This document shows, in pieces, positions 58,973 through 64,000 of a stretch of 64,000 nucleotides of DNA. How positions within the stretch are numbered: the stretch's first letter is position 1; each line of letters starts with the position of its first letter. The notes beneath the pieces were generated by a model that ran no database searches, had not been told where the DNA came from, and saw nothing but the letters and a program-made list of their open reading frames with translations. The stretch comes from an uncultured Allomuricauda sp. Lineage in GTDB: Bacteria > Bacteroidota > Bacteroidia > Flavobacteriales > Flavobacteriaceae. The stretch covers positions 372,001-436,000 of the forward strand of contig NZ_CANMUU010000002.1 in the NCBI RefSeq assembly GCF_947501165.1. Reading direction: 5' to 3'. The position numbers were made by a program, and so were the translations under genes.

Positions 58973-61504
58973 TTATCCTTTAACGTTGTTTTCTGATTTC
59001 ATTTCACTTTTGCCTATGGACAACATATTGGCGAAGAGCTTATAGGCTCCAGATACACCTGCGGGAAGTTCCCTGAAAAAGCTCAAACCTGTGTAAATAT
59101 AGTGTCCTTTTCCATAAGGGGCTATAAGAAGACTTCCCTCTTTGGGAGATTCGCCCTTATCGTTCATGGAAAGAATAGGGGTAAACTCAGAACCCCATTG
59201 ATTTGGAAAGTATAAACCTCGTTCTTGGACCCAATTGTCAAAATCCGTTTCTGTAATGGCATTTGGGAAATTTACCAATGAATGGTCTTTGGCTAGAATA
59301 CGTACCGGAGCATCCTCATTGGTAACTCTGTCCCTAGATACTGAAAGCTGAAAAGGGGCAATATCTTCAAATTGTTTGCGCCATCTGTTGGCCGTATTGT
59401 ATTGGACGATTAGATTTCCGCCATTTTCTACATATTCAAACAAAAAGGGCTGTTTAAATTTCAGGTTTTCCACCACATTATACGCTCTTATCCCAACTAC
59501 AACGGCGTCATATTTTTCCAGAGAACCACTTTGGATGTCATTTGGGTCAATCAAATGAACTTGATACCCTATCTGTTCCAAACTTTCGGGCACTTTATCT
59601 CCTGCACCCATAATATAACCAATATGCTCTCCGGTTTTGGAGATATTCATCCGAACCACTTTCGCTTCAGAGGGTAGTAAAACCGATTGTTTTGGGATAT
59701 GGTCATAGGCGATTTCAACCAATTCCTTGTCAAATTCCTCACCATTAATTCTTGCAACTGGAGCAAGTTTACCTTCACTATCCCCGCTTGGAGGAACTAC
59801 TTTAAAAGTCAAAATTTGTTCTTGACCTACTTTATCTATGGAAAAGTCTTTAGTTCTAGGCGAAACCAACCAACCTTCAGGATGATTCAATTGAACTTCC
59901 CCTGAAATATTGTCTTTTCCAGCTCTTACTTTCACTGTAACATCCCTAGGTTCGATTGTAGGGAAAATGAGAACTTTTTCATCAATCTTTGTTGTTACTT
60001 CCGGCAAAACCACAAACGGCTCGTATAGTTCGCCTCTGTCCGGCTTAGAAAATCGATATACCACAGATTTTCTAAAGGGAATGCTGTAACCATCCAACGA
60101 AAGAATAAAGTCTACTTCAAAAGCACTTGGAGTTTCTGCTTTTCCAATCATATTTTGATTGTCCACCTCATACATTCCCAAGCTCCATGGTTTATTTAAC
60201 CAGTATGGACCCGAGATTTCCTGATTGTCCGAAATTGAAAAATCCAAAGAAAGACTTTCTTTCGAGTTATTGGATAAACTGATATTTGGAGATAATCTGG
60301 AATTGGATCCTACGAGTCGTATTTCGTCCAAGTTGAAAGCAACATCACTTCGATTCAATATTTCAAAATTTAGCTTTACAGAATTGTTGGGTGTAGTGGA
60401 AGAATTGGTAGCGCTGGCTTCTAAATAAAGACCAGAACAGGCCAAAATCAAATCCTTGAGCTCCACTAATTTCAAAGTTTTCCAGTGTTCATCACGTACT
60501 TCTTGAAGCAATTTGTAGGCTTCGATTAATTGGGGTACATGTACTGCTGGATTGGTGAAATCAAAATTGTTTTCAATTCCATATAAAATGTCACCAATAG
60601 CTTTGCCACCTTCAATTCTAGACCATGTGGTATTTATGCCCTCAAAAAGATTATTGGTTTTGGGCATATCACCTTTTAGAAGCTCAACATATTCGTCTTG
60701 GGAACCACGAGTGGAGAGTCTTCCAAAACCCTGACATAAATGTTGGCTGCTGGCAACTGCGGCAATTTCATTATTGGATAGCCCCAATTCTGGATAAAAA
60801 ACACCGGTATCCAGTTTTAATAGATTGGATTTATCTGCTTTTTCAAAGTTTTCCCTACCTCCATAAAACCACCAAGAGGTATTGAAAAATATCCTTTTAG
60901 GTTGCCATACCTCAGTAATTCCCAATTGCTCAGGGTAGATTTTTGGGTTATTGACCAAATCAAATGCTTCAACACTAAGCATGGCTGATGTGGTGTGGTG
61001 ACCATGCGTTGTTCCAGAAGTTCTATGATCAAATCGATTGATGATGACATCGGGTTTCAGGTTACGAATGGCCCAAACTACGTCTCCCAATACTTTTTCT
61101 TTGTCCCAAATAGTCAAAGTTTCGTCTGGGTGTTTTGAAAACCCAAAATCGTTGGCGCGTGAAAACCACTGTTCACCACCATCGACACCTCTTGCTGCAA
61201 GTAATTCTTGAGTTCGCAAGACTCCTAACAACTCTCTAAGTTCAGGTCCAATTAGATTTTGTCCACCATCTCCTCTGGTAAGCGAGAGATAAACGGTTCT
61301 TGCTTTCTCATGGTTGGACAAATAGGAAATCAACCTTGTATTTTCATCATCCGGATGTGCTGCCACATAAAGCGCGGTTCCTAAAAAGTTCAGCTTTTTT
61401 AAGTTATGATGAATCTCGGTCGATGATAGTTTGGATGGCTTTTGCGCAAAAGAAAAGGGTACAAAAAGCAGTAAAGTCAGGAATCTGACCCAAAAATTTC
61501 GCAT
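58973..61504 (-). CDS. Exported PIG-L/LmbE-family deacetylase with C-terminal amidotransferase-like domain
   Basis: Start at ATG 61504 (843 residues) gives signal peptide MRNFWVRFLTLLLFVPFSFA. The PIG-L zinc motif is AAHPDDE (His50, Asp52/53), followed by LTRGDGGQNLIGPELRELLGVLRTQELLAARGVDGGEQWFSRANDFGFSKHPDETL and RTSGTTHGHHTTSAM with a further zinc His. The middle is beta-sandwich-like, and residues ~630-840 resemble a class I glutamine-amidotransferase fold (YDAVVVGIRAYNV, LFEYVENGGNLIVQYNT, GKGHYIYTGLSFFRELPAG). It likely deacetylates N-acetylated sugars outside the cytoplasm, with the product taken up by the symporter encoded next. Confidence 0.9.
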   Translation of the reverse strand: MRNFWVRFLTLLLFVPFSFAQKPSKLSSTEIHHNLKKLNFLGTALYVAAHPDDENTRLISYLSNHEKARTVYLSLTRGDGGQNLIGPELRELLGVLRTQELLAARGVDGGEQWFSRANDFGFSKHPDETLTIWDKEKVLGDVVWAIRNLKPDVIINRFDHRTSGTTHGHHTTSAMLSVEAFDLVNNPKIYPEQLGITEVWQPKRIFFNTSWWFYGGRENFEKADKSNLLKLDTGVFYPELGLSNNEIAAVASSQHLCQGFGRLSTRGSQDEYVELLKGDMPKTNNLFEGINTTWSRIEGGKAIGDILYGIENNFDFTNPAVHVPQLIEAYKLLQEVRDEHWKTLKLVELKDLILACSGLYLEASATNSSTTPNNSVKLNFEILNRSDVAFNLDEIRLVGSNSRLSPNISLSNNSKESLSLDFSISDNQEISGPYWLNKPWSLGMYEVDNQNMIGKAETPSAFEVDFILSLDGYSIPFRKSVVYRFSKPDRGELYEPFVVLPEVTTKIDEKVLIFPTIEPRDVTVKVRAGKDNISGEVQLNHPEGWLVSPRTKDFSIDKVGQEQILTFKVVPPSGDSEGKLAPVARINGEEFDKELVEIAYDHIPKQSVLLPSEAKVVRMNISKTGEHIGYIMGAGDKVPESLEQIGYQVHLIDPNDIQSGSLEKYDAVVVGIRAYNVVENLKFKQPFLFEYVENGGNLIVQYNTANRWRKQFEDIAPFQLSVSRDRVTNEDAPVRILAKDHSLVNFPNAITETDFDNWVQERGLYFPNQWGSEFTPILSMNDKGESPKEGSLLIAPYGKGHYIYTGLSFFRELPAGVSGAYKLFANMLSIGKSEMKSENNVKG

Positions 61505-61618
61505 GTTAGCGGTTTTAGTGGTTGGCCAAATATAGAAAGATTCAATCCAGACCAAACAAAATTTAGAACATCTTTAACAAGGTGCAATTAGGACATTCTC
61601 GGTTTGAAAAACAAAGGA

Positions 61619-62581
61619 TTACAGCCCTAGACTATCCCTTAAAACCAAATCATCATTACCATTTTGTCCCCAATATGGTGTTTTAAGAGATTTCAATCGT
61701 GTTGCTTTGGTTTGAAGCGTTTTGGCATTTGGTCCGTATCCGCTTTTAAATTCTTCGCTCCAACTTTCTACACTATATGGAAAAGCTGAGGAGAAGGTGA
61801 TGGAAAGGGTTCTTTCCAATTCTGGATAAGAAATTGTATAAACCCTGTTGTTTCCTCGGGAATTTAGGGAAGCTGTGGCATCATAAGCTCCAAATTCCTT
61901 GTGTCTTAATCGGAGATATTCCAAGGAAGGAACCATTTTAAAATCACCAATGGGTAAATCATCGGGAGCAATTCGAATTTTGTTCCAAATTTCATTTTCA
62001 AGAACACTTTTATCGATACTCAGGTTTTCGTCAGCCTCGCTTTCAAAATAGGAGTGTGAAGTAAACTCGAACTTATCTCTATTGTTGATTTGGGAGTAGA
62101 CATGTCCACACCACTCTTGCACTGAAAGGCTGGTTTTTATGGCATGTTGGTTATCATAAACAGGATAAAACGTACTTGACATTATAGAGTAGGGGTAGAT
62201 ACCAGTTAAATATTTTTTAGTGGCATTTAATTTTAGCACCTGAACGTTGCCTGGATTGCTTCGGTCTGCTTTTACTTGTTTTTCGGGTAGAAAAGGCTCG
62301 GTTACATAAATCAAAACAGATTTTCCAGTTCGTATTTGGCCATATCTTGCTTGTTCTAGTTCATAGGAGGTAATTTCTGCATTACCTGCATACCAATATT
62401 CTTTGAACTCGTTCGAAAGTGGTTTTTTAGGTAGTTCGGTTACGGAACTTTTAACTTCTTTTTCATTGTTCAAAGCAAGTTCCTTATCATTTGTTTTTGT
62501 TGACGTGTTGCAGCCAACTAAAAAAAGAAAAAGTATAAAGACGGGAACAATTTGAAATTTGGTGGTGGCAAGCTTTTTCAT
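61619..62581 (-). CDS. Lipoprotein next to maf, function unknown
   Basis: ATG 62581 gives 320 residues; signal peptide with lipobox LFLVGC, so lipid-anchored. The body (FKEYWYAGNAEITSYELEQARYGQIRTGKSVLIYVTEPFLPEKQ; MSSTFYPVYDNQHAIKTSLSVQEWCGHVYSQINNR) is conserved in flavobacteria and is sometimes mis-labelled as septum formation inhibitor because it follows maf. No catalytic motif identified. Last gene of the kdsC-maf unit (36-base gap). Confidence 0.85.
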   Translation of the reverse strand: MKKLATTKFQIVPVFILFLFLVGCNTSTKTNDKELALNNEKEVKSSVTELPKKPLSNEFKEYWYAGNAEITSYELEQARYGQIRTGKSVLIYVTEPFLPEKQVKADRSNPGNVQVLKLNATKKYLTGIYPYSIMSSTFYPVYDNQHAIKTSLSVQEWCGHVYSQINNRDKFEFTSHSYFESEADENLSIDKSVLENEIWNKIRIAPDDLPIGDFKMVPSLEYLRLRHKEFGAYDATASLNSRGNNRVYTISYPELERTLSITFSSAFPYSVESWSEEFKSGYGPNAKTLQTKATRLKSLKTPYWGQNGNDDLVLRDSLGL

Positions 62582-62617
62582 AACGCAAAGGGTTTTCACA
62601 AAACTACGCAACCGTTG

Positions 62618-63220
62618 TCAAGAAACCATACTCATTAACGTTTTGTAAACGAGATGTGTAGGCAGGCCAACCACATTGGTATAGGAGCCTTTGATTTCAA
62701 TAATGCCCACTAAACCCAACCAATCCTGTATACCATAGGCGCCGGCTTTATCAAATGGTTTACAGCTATCGATGTAATATTGGATTTCATCAACGGTGAA
62801 ATCTGCAAATTTCACCTTTGTGGAAGCAGAAACTGTTTTTTGCTCATTTCTGGTAGTGATACAAACTGAAGTAATAACTTCGTGCCAATCTCTTGATAAG
62901 GTTTGCAGCATTTTAAAAGCTTCTTTTGCATCTGAGGCCTTGGCTAAGGATTGGTTCTTATGCCATACGACGGTGTCTGAAGTTATCAGGATATCGTGTT
63001 CTTCCAGTTCAGGTTTGAATGGAAATGCTTTAAGTTCTGCAAGATATCGAGATATTTCCTCTCCTTTTAAATATTCTGGATAGATTTCTTCCACTTCCTT
63101 TTTCCGTACTTCGAAATGCAATCCAAGTTGTTCCAAAAATAGTTTACGTCTTGGGGAACCAGAACCCAAGATAATATGGAATCCTTTAAGTTTTTGGGCC
63201 AGTGGATTTAGATTAGTCAT
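62618..63220 (-). CDS. maf: Maf-family nucleoside triphosphate pyrophosphatase
   Basis: 200 residues from ATG 63220, eight bases inside the kdsC end. Maf motifs: FHIILGSGSPRRKLFLEQLG, ITSDTVVWHKNQSLAKASDAKEAFKMLQTLSRDWHEVITSV and KAGAYGIQDWLGLVGIIEIKGSYTNVVGLP. Hydrolyses dTTP, UTP or modified nucleotides to monophosphates, and is linked to nucleotide house-cleaning. Confidence 0.94.
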   Translation of the reverse strand: MTNLNPLAQKLKGFHIILGSGSPRRKLFLEQLGLHFEVRKKEVEEIYPEYLKGEEISRYLAELKAFPFKPELEEHDILITSDTVVWHKNQSLAKASDAKEAFKMLQTLSRDWHEVITSVCITTRNEQKTVSASTKVKFADFTVDEIQYYIDSCKPFDKAGAYGIQDWLGLVGIIEIKGSYTNVVGLPTHLVYKTLMSMVS

Positions 63221-63740
63221 TCTTGGCACTAAAGTTATCGTTCCAGTCTCCACGTACTTTCAAAACTTGTTCAATAATGTCTCGAACACAGCCTTCTCCA
63301 CCATTTTTATGAGAAACATAGTCGGAAATTGCTTTTACTTCGGCAACGGCATTTTGAGGTGCAGCTGCCAGGCCCACCATGCGCATTGGTGGAATGTCAG
63401 GGAGGTCGTCTCCCATGTACACAACATTTTTGGACTCAATATCATAAATGTCTAAATACTCTTCTAGAGGCTCCTGTTTATGGTGGGCGCCCAAATAAAT
63501 ATCAGTAACACCCAACCCTCTGAGTCGTTCTTTAACCCCTTGATTGGTTCCTCCGGTAATGATGCAAACGTTATATCCTTTCTGCAAGGCCGTTTTTAGG
63601 GCATATCCGTCCTTTACGTTCATTTTTCGCAACATTTCTCCTTTGGAGGTCACTAAAATGGAGCCATCGGTAAATACGCCATCCACATCAAAAACAAAAG
63701 TGGTAATGTCGTTCAAAAGTTCTTTATAGTTCTTTTTCAT
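63213..63740 (-). CDS. kdsC: 3-deoxy-D-manno-octulosonate 8-phosphate phosphatase (HAD, KdsC-like)
   Basis: 175 residues, a minimal HAD phosphatase without cap, the KdsC type. Nucleophile motif FVFDVDGVFTDGSILV (Asp18, Asp20), motif II ITGGTNQGVKERLRGLGV, motif III/IV GDDLPDIPPM. It releases phosphate from KDO-8-phosphate for lipopolysaccharide synthesis. It overlaps the DUF2520 gene at its start by 17 bases and maf at its end by eight. Confidence 0.9.
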   Translation of the reverse strand: MKKNYKELLNDITTFVFDVDGVFTDGSILVTSKGEMLRKMNVKDGYALKTALQKGYNVCIITGGTNQGVKERLRGLGVTDIYLGAHHKQEPLEEYLDIYDIESKNVVYMGDDLPDIPPMRMVGLAAAPQNAVAEVKAISDYVSHKNGGEGCVRDIIEQVLKVRGDWNDNFSAKND

Positions 63741-64000
63741 AGGTCTTTATAATTGCTTCACTGAGCAATGTGTATAGTTTTTTATGTTCGTTATCAGATA
63801 AAAGCTCCAAGTGCTTTTCCATGCTTTCTGTATCGTTCCTACGTGCTGGACCAGTTTGTGCTTCAAAAGGGGAAAGGATTTCTAATTTCTCAACGGTTTC
63901 CAAAAGTAAGGGTTTTAAAAGCTCAAATGATAGACCTCCCCTCTGGCAAAGCGCTTCGCTAATATGAAAGATGTGGTTTGAAAAATTGTTGGCAAAGACA
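63724..64000 (-). CDS. DUF2520 / Rossmann-like protein, C-terminal part only
   Basis: Reading the minus strand from the window edge, a frame with no stop for 91 codons ends at TAA 63724-63726. It starts VFANNFSNHIFHISEALC and contains LLKPLLLETVEKLEILSPFEAQTGPARRNDTESMEKHLELL, the DUF2520 C-terminal dimerisation domain of F420/ketopantoate-reductase-like proteins. The Rossmann half lies beyond the right edge. It overlaps the kdsC start by 17 bases, a common arrangement in flavobacteria. Confidence 0.85.
   Translation of the reverse strand, partial: VFANNFSNHIFHISEALCQRGGLSFELLKPLLLETVEKLEILSPFEAQTGPARRNDTESMEKHLELLSDNEHKKLYTLLSEAIIKTYEKEL

Overview
The window is a piece of chromosome from a marine-type member of the Flavobacteriaceae (Bacteroidota). 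The evidence is the gliding genes gldF and gldG, DUF4290, DUF4870, DUF493 and DUF2911 family genes, exported proteins with short Bacteroidota signal peptides, AT-rich DNA, TAnnTTTG-type promoter boxes, frequent TTG/GTG starts and little Shine-Dalgarno sequence. One tRNA (CAT anticodon) is present. I saw no rRNA, no CRISPR array and no complete insertion sequence.

Layout. 1-8.4 kb is accessory: a 5'-truncated esterase, a GNAT acetyltransferase, an AraC regulator next to an exported VOC protein, a MarR regulator with two NmrA-type oxidoreductases controlled by an obvious palindromic operator, a membrane protein, and a tyrosine integrase lying against the 3' end of mnmE. This looks like one end of a genomic island whose other end is outside the window. 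8.4-17.1 kb is core: mnmE, a DUF4870 protein, dnaN, the operon SAM hydrolase / ABM monooxygenase / gldF / gldG, phoH and purC.

17.1-31.7 kb is the most distinctive region. It is a short-chain fatty acid (acetate/propionate) locus: an IS1-InsA-like zinc-ribbon HTH regulator flanked by repeats, an outer-membrane porin, a DUF4212 plus SSF symporter pair, a 66-residue membrane protein plus an SSF-domain histidine kinase (CrbS/CbrA type), a response regulator with no output domain, prpE and acs. These converge on a DEDDh exonuclease and a cNMP/CBS/DUF294 nucleotidyltransferase-like protein. Together they would take up, sense and activate acetate and propionate. The genes suggest sensing at the inner membrane, but the route from the response regulator to DNA is missing.

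31.8-46.4 kb is mixed housekeeping: a membrane-anchored MutS-like ATPase, a family 9 glycosyltransferase, a tRNA-Met pseudogene, a lipid-anchored cytochrome c, a dicarboxylate symporter, tRNA-Met, a START-like protein, an aminotransferase, AlgH, HU, fmt, recQ, an AAA ATPase, DUF493, DUF4290, murA (with Asp in place of the fosfomycin-target Cys) and a BLUF photoreceptor. 46.5-64 kb holds a TPR histidine kinase, pirin, a BamA-like barrel, a lipocalin-like/VOC fusion, an exported M20 amidohydrolase, a light-response operon (SRPBCC, SDR, photolyase) with a palindrome at its promoter, a DUF2911 protein, an operon PIG-L deacetylase / 33-residue membrane peptide / SSF symporter, and finally DUF2520 (partial), kdsC, maf and a lipoprotein.

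A recurring theme is that all three SSF-fold proteins in the window have a tiny membrane protein encoded directly upstream. One of these, 33 residues long at 58870-58971, is easily missed.
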